A stretch of 64,000 bases of DNA from positions 537,649 to 601,648 of the forward strand of contig NZ_PDHM01000016.1 of NCBI RefSeq assembly GCF_002573715.1, written 5' to 3'. Under the pieces are notes generated by a model. The model saw nothing but the letters and a program-made list of their open reading frames with translations. It searched no databases and had not been told where the DNA came from. Shown here piece after piece: positions 53,291 through 62,575 of the stretch (positions are counted from its first letter, which is position 1; each line of letters begins with the position of its first letter). Source of the DNA: Paenibacillus sp. EZ-K15. GTDB taxonomy: Bacteria > Bacillota > Bacilli > Paenibacillales > Paenibacillaceae. The position numbers and the translations under genes were made by a program.

Positions 53291-54499
53291 GTGAAAAAGT
53301 TATATTCAACATGGTTCGGAAGTTATTGGAGTCCTTATCTGGTTATGGCTCTGGCCGGCATTCTCAGCGCGGTCTACTTCGGAATCACCCATACGGTATG
53401 GGCTGTAACCGGTGAATTCACCCGTCTTGGGGGGCATATTCTGGAATTCATCGGGGTGGATATATCGGATTGGGCGTATTTCGGCCTCGTCCATATGGAC
53501 GGAACGACATGGACGCGGACCGACGGTTGGATCGTATGGGGCATGTTTATCGGAGCCCTCATCACGATTCTGCTGAGCAGCAATTTCAAGATCCGAATGC
53601 CGAGACAGAAACGGCGGTACGTTCAGGGATTTGTCGGCGGAATCATCGCGGGCTTCGGAGCCCGGCTGGCTCTGGGCTGCAATCTCGCAGCCTTTTTTAC
53701 CGGCGTGCCTCAATTCTCCCTTCATTCCTGGATCTTCATCGTTGCTACTGGCGCGGGCACATTCTTGGGTGCTCGGCTGGTTAACACAAGATGGTGGAAA
53801 GGGAAGCCCGTTCTGAAAATGGGCGGTATCGTGCCGTCCGTTAAATCGGGTAAGAACAGGCAACCTCTACTGGGGGCTGTGCTAGGTCTTGCGTACATCG
53901 CGCTGATCGTATACTTCTATGTAACTGGCCGCACGATGCTGGGGACAGCCGCCCTTTTCGGAGCGGCATTCGGCATCCTGATCGAGCGGGGGCAGATTTG
54001 CTTTACTTCGGCTTTCCGCGATCTGTGGATCAGCGGCCGAGCCACGATGACAAAAGCGATTGCTGTCGGCATGGCAGTCAGCTCTGTTGCTACGCTGATC
54101 GTAATTCTTGTATACGGTCTGGACCCGATTACAAAAATTGCCGCGCCCAGCACCTTTATCGGTGGATTGCTCTTCGGCCTGGGTATTGTTATGGCCGGCG
54201 GTTGCGAAACCGGCATGATGTACCGGCTGATGGAGGGACAAGTTGTCTTTTTACCCGTGTTTATCGGCAACATTATAGGTGCGACCGCTTTGGCATATGC
54301 ATGGGATCATATGGGGGTATTTAACCTTCTCGTGAAGAGCGGCTCGCCTATCAACCTGATCACCGTCATGGGTCCGGCGGCTGCATTGATTGTTACGCTA
54401 CTCGTACTCGGTGTCGGATTCGCTATCGCCGCATACTGGCAAAAAAACTACCGCTTCGGCGTAGGATTCAAGAAAGGGGATGCAACCCATGTCCGTTGA
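53291..54499 (+). CDS. YeeE/YedE family sulfur (thiosulfate) transporter
   Basis: The 402-residue membrane protein has about nine helices and the conserved cysteines of the family: ARLALGCNLAAF, ERGQICFTSAF and MAGGCETGMMYR. In YeeE/TsuA these cysteines hand thiosulfate across the membrane. The GTG start lies 11 nt after AGAGGAG, a little long. The last 11 bp overlap a tusA-like gene, the usual partner. Confidence 0.9.
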   Translation: MKKLYSTWFGSYWSPYLVMALAGILSAVYFGITHTVWAVTGEFTRLGGHILEFIGVDISDWAYFGLVHMDGTTWTRTDGWIVWGMFIGALITILLSSNFKIRMPRQKRRYVQGFVGGIIAGFGARLALGCNLAAFFTGVPQFSLHSWIFIVATGAGTFLGARLVNTRWWKGKPVLKMGGIVPSVKSGKNRQPLLGAVLGLAYIALIVYFYVTGRTMLGTAALFGAAFGILIERGQICFTSAFRDLWISGRATMTKAIAVGMAVSSVATLIVILVYGLDPITKIAAPSTFIGGLLFGLGIVMAGGCETGMMYRLMEGQVVFLPVFIGNIIGATALAYAWDHMGVFNLLVKSGSPINLITVMGPAAALIVTLLVLGVGFAIAAYWQKNYRFGVGFKKGDATHVR

Positions 54500-54716
54500 T
54501 TTCACACTGGACCTCCGGGGGGAATCTTGTCCATACCCGGTCATCTACACACTCGAAACGCTTCGTGATATGAAAAAAGGACAAACGCTTCAGGTCATTT
54601 CGGACTGTCCGTCCGCTTTTCGCAACGTGCCGGAGGAAGCCGTAAAACACGGCTACACCATGGCACAGGAGCCGGTCAAAAACGGCCAGGAATTCAGCCT
54701 GTTTATCCAGGCGTAA
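54489..54716 (+). CDS. TusA-like sulfurtransferase (YeeD/TsuB type)
   Basis: The 75-residue protein has the TusA fold and the active-site CPYP (Cys14) in LRGESCPYPVIYTLETL. Together with YeeE it forms a thiosulfate uptake pair in which the cytosolic TusA protein accepts the sulfane sulfur. The start overlaps the transporter stop by 11 bp; an ATG nine bases earlier touches the ribosome site AAAGGGG. Confidence 0.9.
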   Translation: MSVDFTLDLRGESCPYPVIYTLETLRDMKKGQTLQVISDCPSAFRNVPEEAVKHGYTMAQEPVKNGQEFSLFIQA

Positions 54717-54736
54717 TGCTATTATCATAATTGCGT

Positions 54737-54770
54737 AAAAAGCCTCCCTTCTGACAGGGGGGCTTTTTGT
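54737..54770 (+). terminator. Terminator after the YeeE/TusA pair
   Basis: AAAAAGCCTCCC pairs with GGGGGGCTTTTT around an 8-nt loop and ends in T5. Confidence 0.88.
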
Positions 54771-54874
54771 GTGAGGCTGTTCTGCTGCAACTGAAAGCAA
54801 CATGGGATGTTATCCTTGATTGGTGGTTTACTCGGAAAATGACTTTATAATGAGAAAAAAGGGATGTGATCCAT

Positions 54875-55315
54875 ATGATTCATATGAATTTGAAGAAATT
54901 GCGAAAAAGGCACCGATTCACGCAAGAAGAGGTTGCCGAAAAGATCGGCGTGTCAAGACAAGCGGTTGCGAAATGGGAAAATGGAGAGACCGTACCGGAT
55001 ATTCAGCATTGCACAGCTTTGGCGGATCTGTATGGCGTGGTACTGGATGATCTGGTCCATTATTCCGATAAGCATTCAGAAATCGGCCTTCGGCCAAAGG
55101 GAAAACATATTTTTGGAATGGTCCGGGTCGGGGAACGAGGACAGATCGTAATTCCTAAAAAAGCCAGGGAAATATTCGATATACGCCCCGGTGATAACCT
55201 GCTGCTTCTAGGGGATGAGGCACAGAAAGGAATTGCCATCATGAAAAGCGAAGGCTTGCTGCAGTTTGCAGAGGATATATTACATGCGCAGACATACGAG
55301 GAGGAAGATGAGTGA
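54875..55315 (+). CDS. XRE-type HTH protein with AbrB/SpoVT-like C-terminal domain
   Basis: The 146-residue protein joins an XRE helix-turn-helix (FTQEEVAEKIGVSRQAVAKWE, residues about 13-33) to a swapped-hairpin AbrB-type DNA-binding domain (MVRVGERGQIVIPKKAREIFDIRPGD, about 80-105). It thus has two different DNA-binding modules. ATG 54875 is the likely start, though a GTG 9 bp upstream is in frame. Its stop overlaps the ABC ATPase start (GTG within GAGTGA), so it is the promoter-proximal regulator of that transporter operon. Confidence 0.85.
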   Translation: MIHMNLKKLRKRHRFTQEEVAEKIGVSRQAVAKWENGETVPDIQHCTALADLYGVVLDDLVHYSDKHSEIGLRPKGKHIFGMVRVGERGQIVIPKKAREIFDIRPGDNLLLLGDEAQKGIAIMKSEGLLQFAEDILHAQTYEEEDE

Positions 55316-56046
55316 TTGCCATTCAAACGATGAATTTATCAAAAAGATATAAAACCAAAACCGCGGTTGATTCTCTTAACCTTAAGATCGAGCAAGGCGA
55401 GCTGTTTGCTCTGCTTGGCGTGAATGGTGCAGGAAAGACGACAACGATCAAGATGCTAACCTGCCTCAGTAAGCCGAGCAGCGGCGACGCCGCTCTGTTA
55501 GGAGACAGTATCGTCGCCAATCCGTATGCAGTAAAAGAAAAGATTAATGTGTCACCTCAGGAAACAGCTGTTGCTCGGAATTTGTCTGTGAAAGAGAATC
55601 TTGAGTTTATTGCTAAAGTTTACGGATATGACAGTCCATCTATTGCCGTAAAGGTGGAAGAAATGCTGGATACTTTTAGTCTTCGCGAGGTGGCTCAAGA
55701 TAAAGCCAAGACGCTGTCGGGAGGCATGCAAAGACGACTTAGTATTGCCATGGCCTTGATTTCGAACCCTTCGATCCTTTTCCTAGACGAACCCACACTG
55801 GGACTGGATGTCATCGCAAGACGACAGCTTTGGGCAGCTATTAAACAACTAAAGGGAAAAATCACCATCATTCTGACAACTCACCATATGGAGGAGGCAG
55901 AAGCGCTTTCGGATCGAATCGGGATTATGGCGAAAGGGAGATTAAAGGCAGTTGGAACTGCTGCTGAATTAACAGCAAAAACAAACACCCTAACACTTGA
56001 GGATGCATTTGTATCTTTAGCTGCATTAGAGGAGGCAACAGGATGA
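55312..56046 (+). CDS. ABC transporter ATP-binding protein
   Basis: The 244-residue ATPase has Walker A GVNGAGKT (residues 36-43), signature LSGGMQRRLSIA, Walker B ILFLDEPTLGLD and HH switch. It belongs to the DrrA/NatA-like class that powers ABC-2 exporters. GTG start, coupled to the regulator gene and to the permease gene (4-bp overlap). Substrate unknown; drug or peptide export is typical. Confidence 0.93.
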   Translation: MIAIQTMNLSKRYKTKTAVDSLNLKIEQGELFALLGVNGAGKTTTIKMLTCLSKPSSGDAALLGDSIVANPYAVKEKINVSPQETAVARNLSVKENLEFIAKVYGYDSPSIAVKVEEMLDTFSLREVAQDKAKTLSGGMQRRLSIAMALISNPSILFLDEPTLGLDVIARRQLWAAIKQLKGKITIILTTHHMEEAEALSDRIGIMAKGRLKAVGTAAELTAKTNTLTLEDAFVSLAALEEATG

Positions 56047-56780
56047 GATCAACAGCATTTGCCACACGAAACCGCAAAGAAATGGTAAGAGATCCGCTGA
56101 ATTTGGCTTTTGGCATCGGCTTCCCATTGGTGATACTGTTGCTGCTCTCAGCCCTTCAGCGGAATATTGAAATTGAATTATTTGTGATTGATCATCTTGT
56201 TCCGGGCGTTGCCGTGTTCGGGTTCTCCTTCATTTCACTTTTCTCTGGGATGCTCATAGCGAAAGATAGGAGCTCCTCATTTTTGATGAGATTGTATACG
56301 GGTCCGCTAACAGCACCGGATTATATCGTGGGATACACATTACCATTAATTCCGATGGCGATTCTCCAAGTTGCCATAACCTTTGTTGCGGCATCCTTCT
56401 TGGGACTACAAGTAACTTTGAATGTTCTGCTCTCCGTTCTTGTGCTCCTTCCAACAGCTGTTCTGTTTATAGGAATAGGGTTGCTGGCAGGCAGTATATT
56501 TAATGATAAGCAGGTAAGCGGTATATGTGGAGCGTTATTGACGAATCTTAGCGCATGGCTTAGCGGCACTTGGTTTGATCTGAATCTTGTCGGTGGTTGG
56601 TTTAAAGAGATTGCGTATGTTCTCCCATTTGCTCATGCGGTTGATGCGGGAAGAGCCGCCATCTCAGGAGAATACGCTTCGATCTTACCTCACTTGTGGT
56701 GGGTGATAGGATATACCGTGGTTATCATGGTTGTCGCCATTTTCGCGTTTAGGAAGAAAATGAGTGGAGACAACGATTAG
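56043..56780 (+). CDS. ABC-2 type transporter permease
   Basis: The 245-residue permease has six membrane helices and the ABC-2 layout, with an N-terminal RKEMVRDPLNLAFG segment and a re-entrant part before SAWLSGTWFDL. It partners the preceding ATPase. The start overlaps its stop (ATGA). Confidence 0.9.
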   Translation: MRSTAFATRNRKEMVRDPLNLAFGIGFPLVILLLLSALQRNIEIELFVIDHLVPGVAVFGFSFISLFSGMLIAKDRSSSFLMRLYTGPLTAPDYIVGYTLPLIPMAILQVAITFVAASFLGLQVTLNVLLSVLVLLPTAVLFIGIGLLAGSIFNDKQVSGICGALLTNLSAWLSGTWFDLNLVGGWFKEIAYVLPFAHAVDAGRAAISGEYASILPHLWWVIGYTVVIMVVAIFAFRKKMSGDND

Positions 56781-56809
56781 TGAATGGACTCATGAAGAGG
56801 GACGACTAT

Positions 56810-56884
56810 ATGTTACAACCAGAACAATTATTGGATCTCTTGGCAAGCTACGAGCTGGAAAGTGTGAAAAGCTCTCCAAGCTAA
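56810..56884 (+). CDS. 24-residue ORF, perhaps a truncated gene
   Basis: An ATG preceded by AGAGGGA opens a short frame (MLQPEQLLDLLASYELESVK, then four residues) that runs into the terminator stem. It may be a leader peptide or the 5' end of a gene whose rest was lost. Weak. Confidence 0.25.
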   Translation: MLQPEQLLDLLASYELESVKSSPS

Positions 56885-56908
56885 TTGAATGACTTGGAGA
56901 GCCTCTTT
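56871..56908. terminator. Bidirectional terminator
   Basis: Perfect 10-bp arms GCTCTCCAAG and CTTGGAGAGC around a 12-nt loop lie between the convergent ABC and DUF4261 genes. Confidence 0.8.
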
Positions 56909-56919
56909 ATTGGTGAAGA

Positions 56920-58050
56920 TTACTTTGAACAGAACTTGATTTTAAGCGTGTCACCATCAAGATAGACACCCTCGGAACGCGTAATCGGCAGCTTCTGCTC
57001 CGCCGAAAAGCCAATGGTTTCCCCGTCCCTTAGTGTGACGTTCTGTTCAACGATATATAAAGAAATATCCATCAGGAATTCACGAAGCTCGGCAGGTGTC
57101 ACCTGGCTGTCTAGCACTTCGATCTCGTCTTTACCAAAGGCTCTGAGCCCATATGTATATCCATTGACTCCGGATTCTGTACGAACTAGCCCGAAGTATA
57201 CGAGATTTAACAGTGGAAACAGATCGTCGGATTTCATGGTTTCAGCCATTTCCACAAAGAGCTCAGGTTGAAATACCGTGCCGGATGAATAGAGACCGAC
57301 GGCATTTGGCAGCTTCAAACAGCTCGCCGCCAGCTTGGTGTACACCCTGCCGCTATCAAGCGGGGAGGCAGCACGCGAAAACACCGCCAGAATAAGCTGG
57401 CTGACATGGGTTTTGGTTACCTCCACAGCCTCTGGCCACAGGTAGTTGCCTTGCGCGTAATGCTCAGCCTCGCCATCCGGTACCGGAGCGTCAACGAAGC
57501 TGACCGCGATCATGCAGCCGTCTGCCTCAAAGACCAGAATTCCTTCTTTTTCCTCTCCGGAGCTGCCATCCTCCGGGGAAGAGGAAATATTCCAATCGTG
57601 CAGAAGATTTGCTTTGATCTGTTCCAGGTCGCATTCCGGGGAGTTCAACAGAACGAAGCCATTAAATATCCCGGATGATTCATTGGAATCCAGCGTGTTA
57701 TCCTCTGAAGCTTCCCCTGCCTCATATAGTGCCGCCTGCTTCATCCAATACTCACGAATCATGTTAACCATGGCTACAGCTTCCTGTTCCGCGGTGGATG
57801 GATGATATGGCTGCATCTCACTGAATACATGTCCACAATGCTCGGTGTCTGACGGACTTTCATAACCGCCGCAGACGCCGACCAGCCATTTGCCAAACAA
57901 GGTCTTCTTATATTTGAAAATATAATAATGCATGTCGTGGAGATCAAATTCTCCCGCTAATTCTATTTTGCTGGGTTTATGGCCGAGCTCTTGTTCATTT
58001 GCCAGCCATTCGATCATGGAATCCTTAGCTGCTTGTTGTTGAACTGTCAT
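56920..58050 (-). CDS. DUF4261 domain-containing protein
   Basis: The 376-residue cytosolic protein has an N-terminal region (about 1-120) with DMHYYIFKYKKTLFGKWLVGVCGG and a C-terminal DUF4261 domain (GFVLLNSPECDLEQIK at about 130 to the end, including EHYAQGNYLWPEAVEVTKTH). The function of DUF4261 is unknown; some members lie in immunity or polymorphic-toxin loci, but no toxin is seen here. AGGAGAGG precedes the ATG. Confidence 0.75.
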   Translation of the reverse strand: MTVQQQAAKDSMIEWLANEQELGHKPSKIELAGEFDLHDMHYYIFKYKKTLFGKWLVGVCGGYESPSDTEHCGHVFSEMQPYHPSTAEQEAVAMVNMIREYWMKQAALYEAGEASEDNTLDSNESSGIFNGFVLLNSPECDLEQIKANLLHDWNISSSPEDGSSGEEKEGILVFEADGCMIAVSFVDAPVPDGEAEHYAQGNYLWPEAVEVTKTHVSQLILAVFSRAASPLDSGRVYTKLAASCLKLPNAVGLYSSGTVFQPELFVEMAETMKSDDLFPLLNLVYFGLVRTESGVNGYTYGLRAFGKDEIEVLDSQVTPAELREFLMDISLYIVEQNVTLRDGETIGFSAEQKLPITRSEGVYLDGDTLKIKFCSK

Positions 58051-58252
58051 TGTGTTCCTCTCCTTATATATGTGCGATAGTATAACTGTTATATTCTACC
58101 AACCTTTATTGTGTTGGGCAATACTAGAAAAACGCGAATGATTAGCCGATGTGGGAACGTTTTTTGACTGCGGTATTCTCAAATATAGGCAGGATTGATC
58201 CATAACCATATTGAATATTTTTACATACATACGGAGGATTGGAGGTGGGTAG

Positions 58253-58732
58253 GTGGAACTTCTAAGGGTTTCATATGAGCAGAAAATAATATTACGTAAC
58301 CTCATGGAGCTCTATCAGTACGATATGAGTCTATATGAAGAGCGTGAGAATGACGTTAACGAATTTGGTCTGTACGATTATAAGTATTTAGACCATTACT
58401 GGACGGAAGAGGGGCGGCATCCTTACCTTGTTGTACAATCAGGGAAGTTGGCCGGATTTGTATTGGTGAGAGAAATTAAAACAGCAAGGGATTCAACGCC
58501 ATACTACTCCATGGCGGAATTTTTCATCTTGAAAAAATACCGAAAGCAGGCAATCGGTAAGGAAGCAGCCTTTAAAGTGTTCGAAATGTTTAAGGGCAAC
58601 TGGAGTATTGCTTGGTTGGAAAAAAACCTGTCAGCCCAAGCATTTTGGACAAAAATCATCTCAGAATACACGATCGGCGAATATTACGAAACAACGTTTT
58701 CAGGTAACCCTGCAATTGAATTTTGTGTCTAA
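58253..58732 (+). CDS. GNAT family N-acetyltransferase
   Basis: The 159-residue protein has the compact GNAT fold: FVLVREI at strand 4, FFILKKYRKQAIGKEAAFKVFEMF as the acetyl-CoA motif, and a tail KNLSAQAFWTKIISEYT. GTG start 6 nt after GGAGGT. The motif QAIGKEA lacks one of the usual glycines (QxxGxG/A) but is tolerated in the family. No substrate assigned. Confidence 0.85.
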   Translation: MELLRVSYEQKIILRNLMELYQYDMSLYEERENDVNEFGLYDYKYLDHYWTEEGRHPYLVVQSGKLAGFVLVREIKTARDSTPYYSMAEFFILKKYRKQAIGKEAAFKVFEMFKGNWSIAWLEKNLSAQAFWTKIISEYTIGEYYETTFSGNPAIEFCV

Positions 58733-58873
58733 AGGGTCTTCGTTTCCTTATTCAATAGGTAAAATGAACATGTTATTTTCCCTGATGATAAATCACCTAA
58801 AATGAAGAATCATCATAAATCCATCCAGGACGGTCGCCTAACCGTCCTCTACTGAATATATCTGGAGTATCAG

Positions 58874-60262
58874 ATGATTCAAGAGAGGATGTTGGCCTTG
58901 CAAGCTGTTTCTCATGATCTCGTTCAAGGATGGATTGCCTACACATCGAATCGCGGTGGATCGTACGACATTTGGCTGTACCGACCACAGGACGGACTTC
59001 ATGTTCAACTTACTCGGGAACTTGGTGCGGAATTCTCGGTTCCCTATTGGTCGCCCGACAGCAGGCGGATCGCATTTATCGGGATTGGCAATGTGGTCCA
59101 CTTGCTGGATACCGCCACGCTTACAGTAGCCAGGATCGATCAAATCGAACCCTTCACGCTTTTGGACTGGTCTCCTGACAACCGATCTCTTGTGTATGTT
59201 AAAAACGACCAAATCGTTGTTTATGATACTTTCACACATCGGAGCTACACCATCTCAGAGCCTGGAGCTAGTGATGTCCAATGGTTCCCTTCTGGTACGG
59301 AGCTTCTATTTGCGGCTCCGGATGCCAGCGGCATCACGCAGCTCTTTCGCATGCGGATCGATAGCGCAAGTCGGAGACAAATTACTCAAAATACGAACGG
59401 GCCACTCCATGATGTTCGGATATCCCCGGACGGAACCTTCGCACTTTATACATTCCCTGGTGCAAGCATCTCGATGATTTCAACTGTGGATTTGGCTTCT
59501 GGTACCATCTATACGCTGGAAGGCGGACCGCTCGCCAAAAACTATTTTCCGTCATGGTCACCGGATTCCCAGAGCATCGCCTACAGCGCAACCGCTTATG
59601 AAGAGCCAAACTATTATTCTCTTATCCAGATCGACAGCCGCACCGGTCAGAATCAAATAACGATAGCGGTTTCCGACTGTTTTGCCACTCCTGTCGGGTG
59701 GTCGCCGGACGGTGTGAAAATCGCGTATTTATCGGGATGCGCAGGTGTTGAAAGCGCAAGTCAGCTCTGGATTGTGGATATCCGGGATCAGATGCCGGTG
59801 AACGTCGTCAGCGGCGACCGGATTACCGCTTTGCAGTGGTCTCCTCGCGCGAGAAGGATTCCGGAAAACATCTTCACCAGCTTTGTATACCGGGTATCCT
59901 TTCCATATCCCGCAAACTGGCGTCGGGTCAGTGAAGAGAGATACGAAGGGGCCAACGGTTTTTTTCAGGTATCCGCGATTTCCTCGAGTGACGGTATTAC
60001 CGAAGTATGCTACTCGGAAGCTTTTCATCCGTTGATGCCTTACGGCTCATCACCCAGAATTGCCAATGTGAAAGTGCAAAATCAAGAAGCGTGTTTCATT
60101 TTTCCGACGGCCGACCAACCAGCGGAGATGAATAAACAGTCTGCCCTAATCATAAGATACCCACGCCCTGTCCAAATTGGGGAAACGTTCTACAATTATT
60201 TTATCTTGTTCGCTGACGTCAACCATATCCGTCAAATTGGCGCGCGGTTGTCGTTCATATAG
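58874..60262 (+). CDS. TolB-like beta-propeller protein (PD40 repeats)
   Basis: The 462-residue protein has at least five WD40-like PD40 repeats with the SPDS/SPDG blocks (SVPYWSPDSRRIAF, LDWSPDNRSLVY, VRISPDGTFALY, PSWSPDSQSIAY, VGWSPDGVKIAY), over about residues 15-325. A C-terminal domain of about 135 residues starts at RVSFPYPANWRRVSEERYEG. No signal peptide is found, so unlike TolB it should be cytosolic. Function unknown, probably protein binding. The start ATG follows CTGGAG by 6 nt. Confidence 0.8.
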   Translation: MIQERMLALQAVSHDLVQGWIAYTSNRGGSYDIWLYRPQDGLHVQLTRELGAEFSVPYWSPDSRRIAFIGIGNVVHLLDTATLTVARIDQIEPFTLLDWSPDNRSLVYVKNDQIVVYDTFTHRSYTISEPGASDVQWFPSGTELLFAAPDASGITQLFRMRIDSASRRQITQNTNGPLHDVRISPDGTFALYTFPGASISMISTVDLASGTIYTLEGGPLAKNYFPSWSPDSQSIAYSATAYEEPNYYSLIQIDSRTGQNQITIAVSDCFATPVGWSPDGVKIAYLSGCAGVESASQLWIVDIRDQMPVNVVSGDRITALQWSPRARRIPENIFTSFVYRVSFPYPANWRRVSEERYEGANGFFQVSAISSSDGITEVCYSEAFHPLMPYGSSPRIANVKVQNQEACFIFPTADQPAEMNKQSALIIRYPRPVQIGETFYNYFILFADVNHIRQIGARLSFI

Positions 60263-60303
60263 CTAATTATTCCTTCCTTTCAACCACAGAAGATAATTCC
60301 TAC

Positions 60304-60332
60304 TTGACAGGTGGCATTAATTGGTTTAATCT
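60304..60332 (+). promoter_or_regulatory. Promoter upstream of the MarR operon
   Basis: TTGACA (60304) and TAATCT (60327) with 17-bp spacing form a good sigma-A promoter, leaving a leader of about 190 nt that contains the palindrome at 60438. Confidence 0.6.
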
Positions 60333-60437
60333 AGCCACAGGTATTAAGCTTCAGTCATCATTAAATGATCATTCATTATCTTAGCATTGAACGATAAGGT
60401 CAGCCGATTGGTCCACCAAAGGCTCCTGTTTACTCGT

Positions 60438-60457
60438 TTTGTCGTTAATACGACAAA
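60438..60457. promoter_or_regulatory. Palindromic operator, probably for the MarR regulator
   Basis: TTTGTCGT and ACGACAAA are perfect 8-bp arms around TAAT. Length and placement about 70 bp before the marR-type gene fit an autoregulatory MarR site. Confidence 0.65.
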
Positions 60458-60527
60458 GGGTAGATGGGGGTCTTTCTGTATTTTCAAGAGTTAGCTGTGG
60501 CAGATAAGGACCGGCATACGGAGGTTC

Positions 60528-61091
60528 ATGACCCGAGAGAGGAGCGACATGGAGGAGAAGGATTGGGATTTATTGGAGGAGGCCGATTGGCATTTTCGCA
60601 AAGTGGTTCGCAGGTTTGTCAAAGAGCGTGACAAAATTTCGGTAGAAGGCATCTCACTGCCAGGCTTGTTGATTCTCAACACGATATTCCGGGATGGTGA
60701 GCAGAGGCTTGGCGAGCTGGCGGAACAGCTCGATTTCACATCCGGAGCCGTAACGGCGATATGCGACAAACTGGAGACTTCCGGGCTCGCGATCAGAAGG
60801 CGAAGCAAAACAGACCGGAGAGCGATTGCCTTAGACATTACGGAAGAAGGAAGAGAGATGCTGCGGCGTAACGAAAATGTTGGCGGGTACATGATTGAGC
60901 TTATCTTCGGCGCATTCTCGCATGAGGAACTCAGAGAACAGATTCATTATTTTAAACGGCTGAATGAAAATCTTGAAGGTTTCTCGGATTCCGTGCTTCG
61001 ACAGTCCGCATTATCCACCGAACCCAATGAAGAAAATGTTCAAGATAATCGCGGCTCCATAAAACGTTCGAGCGCATTTATTTCTTACTAA
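60528..61091 (+). CDS. MarR family transcriptional regulator
   Basis: The 187-residue protein has the winged helix of MarR: LGELAEQLDFTSGAVTAICDKLETSGLAIRRRSKTDRRAIALDITEEGRE. An extended C-terminal tail of about 40 residues is longer than usual. Two starts fit (ATG 60528 and ATG 60549, both near GGAGG or GAGGAG). It heads the operon with the arylsulfotransferase and Ssu genes; the perfect palindrome upstream is its likely operator, so a sulfur compound or aryl sulfate may be the ligand. Confidence 0.88.
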   Translation: MTRERSDMEEKDWDLLEEADWHFRKVVRRFVKERDKISVEGISLPGLLILNTIFRDGEQRLGELAEQLDFTSGAVTAICDKLETSGLAIRRRSKTDRRAIALDITEEGREMLRRNENVGGYMIELIFGAFSHEELREQIHYFKRLNENLEGFSDSVLRQSALSTEPNEENVQDNRGSIKRSSAFISY

Positions 61092-61120
61092 AATTCAAAT
61101 GTGAAAGGAAGTTGTGTACG

Positions 61121-62575
61121 ATGGGACATCCGACGATTTATCCAACAGGTACAACGGTATATAACCCGGAGAAGACTTGGAGCGGTTACACGATATATCA
61201 AGCAGCCGATACAGGAGCTCTCCTCATAGACATGAATGGGAGAGAGGTTCACTTGTGGAAAGGGCTTCGAGGATTTCCCAACAAGCTGTTTCCGGGTGGT
61301 TACGTGCTTGGCAGCACATCAGAGCGCGATCCGAAATACGGGTTTCAGGATGAGACCAATCTGGTGCAGGTTGACTGGGACGGCAATATCGTCTGGAAAT
61401 TTGACCGTTATGAATACATAGTGGATCCGGGGCATCCGCCCCAGTGGATGGCACGCCAGCATCATGACTATCAGCGGGAAGGAAATCCCGTCGGTTATTA
61501 TGTTCCGGGGCAAGATCCGAAGGTGGATTCGGGCAATACGTTCATTCTAGCCCACAAGAATGTGAAGCGTCCCGAGATATCCGACATTGAGCTGTTGGAC
61601 GACACGATTATCGAAGTGGATTGGGAAGGGAATGTCGTGTGGGAGTGGTCCGTCAGCGATCACTTTGATGAACTCGGATTTGATGAGGATGCGAAGCTCG
61701 CATTATCCCGCGATCCGAATACGCGCGGCTTTGGCGCTCATGCCGGCGATTGGATGCACATTAATTCGGCATCGGTGCTCGGGCCTAACCGATTCTATGA
61801 TGCGGGGGACGAGCGCTTCCATCCCGATAATATAATCTGGGATGCTAGGGAAACGAATATTATTGCCATCATTGATAAAAAAACCGGGGACATCGTCTGG
61901 AAGCTTGGACCCGATTATTCCACGGAGGAAACGAAGCATATCGGCTGGATTATCGGCCAGCATCATGCCCATCTCATTCCAAAGGGCCTGCCGGGCGAAG
62001 GCAACATCCTGATCTTTGATAACGGTGGCTGGGGCGGCTACGGAAAGCCGAATCCGGAAGCGGGGGATGGTTTGAAAATAGCTCGGCGTGACCATTCCCG
62101 CATTTTGGAGATCAACCCCGTTACTCTAGAGATTGAATGGCAATATACGCCGACGGAAGCCGGATTCCAGGCTCCGCTTGACTCTTACCGTTTTTACAGC
62201 CCATATATCAGTTCGGCACAGCGGCTTCCCAATGGCAACACCTTGATCACCGAAGGGGCGGACGGGCGAATATTCGAAGTGACACGAGAATTCGAGCTGG
62301 TGTGGGAATATATTTCGCCATATAAAAACGCACGCAACTCCAACATGGTCTATCGCGCATACCGAGTTCCTTATGAATGGGTACCTCAGCTTGAATTGCC
62401 CGTTGAGACAGAGATTGCTCCGCTTGATGTTGCCGATTACCGCCTGCCGGGGGCTGCGCCGAGAGGTGCCGTTACGAGCGTGGAAGTTGAAGGTACAATC
62501 TCATATGGTGAGGGTGCGCTTTGCGTAGCTAGAACGGATGAAGTTGTGCACAAAGAGAGGGATCACGATGAGTAG
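61121..62575 (+). CDS. Arylsulfotransferase (ASST) family protein
   Basis: The 484-residue protein is a beta-propeller of the arylsulfotransferase family, with repeated blade motifs (LVQVDWDGNIVWKFDRY, IIEVDWEGNVVWEWS, ILEINPVTLEIEWQY, IFEVTREFELVWEY) and histidine-rich central segments (MARQHHDYQREG, IIGQHHAHLIPKG). Bacterial ASST transfers sulfate between aryl esters through a histidine, but it is normally periplasmic; here no signal peptide is seen, so the protein may be cytosolic. The start ATG is about 10 nt after AAAGGAAG. It overlaps the ssuA-like gene by 8 bp. Confidence 0.85.
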   Translation: MGHPTIYPTGTTVYNPEKTWSGYTIYQAADTGALLIDMNGREVHLWKGLRGFPNKLFPGGYVLGSTSERDPKYGFQDETNLVQVDWDGNIVWKFDRYEYIVDPGHPPQWMARQHHDYQREGNPVGYYVPGQDPKVDSGNTFILAHKNVKRPEISDIELLDDTIIEVDWEGNVVWEWSVSDHFDELGFDEDAKLALSRDPNTRGFGAHAGDWMHINSASVLGPNRFYDAGDERFHPDNIIWDARETNIIAIIDKKTGDIVWKLGPDYSTEETKHIGWIIGQHHAHLIPKGLPGEGNILIFDNGGWGGYGKPNPEAGDGLKIARRDHSRILEINPVTLEIEWQYTPTEAGFQAPLDSYRFYSPYISSAQRLPNGNTLITEGADGRIFEVTREFELVWEYISPYKNARNSNMVYRAYRVPYEWVPQLELPVETEIAPLDVADYRLPGAAPRGAVTSVEVEGTISYGEGALCVARTDEVVHKERDHDE

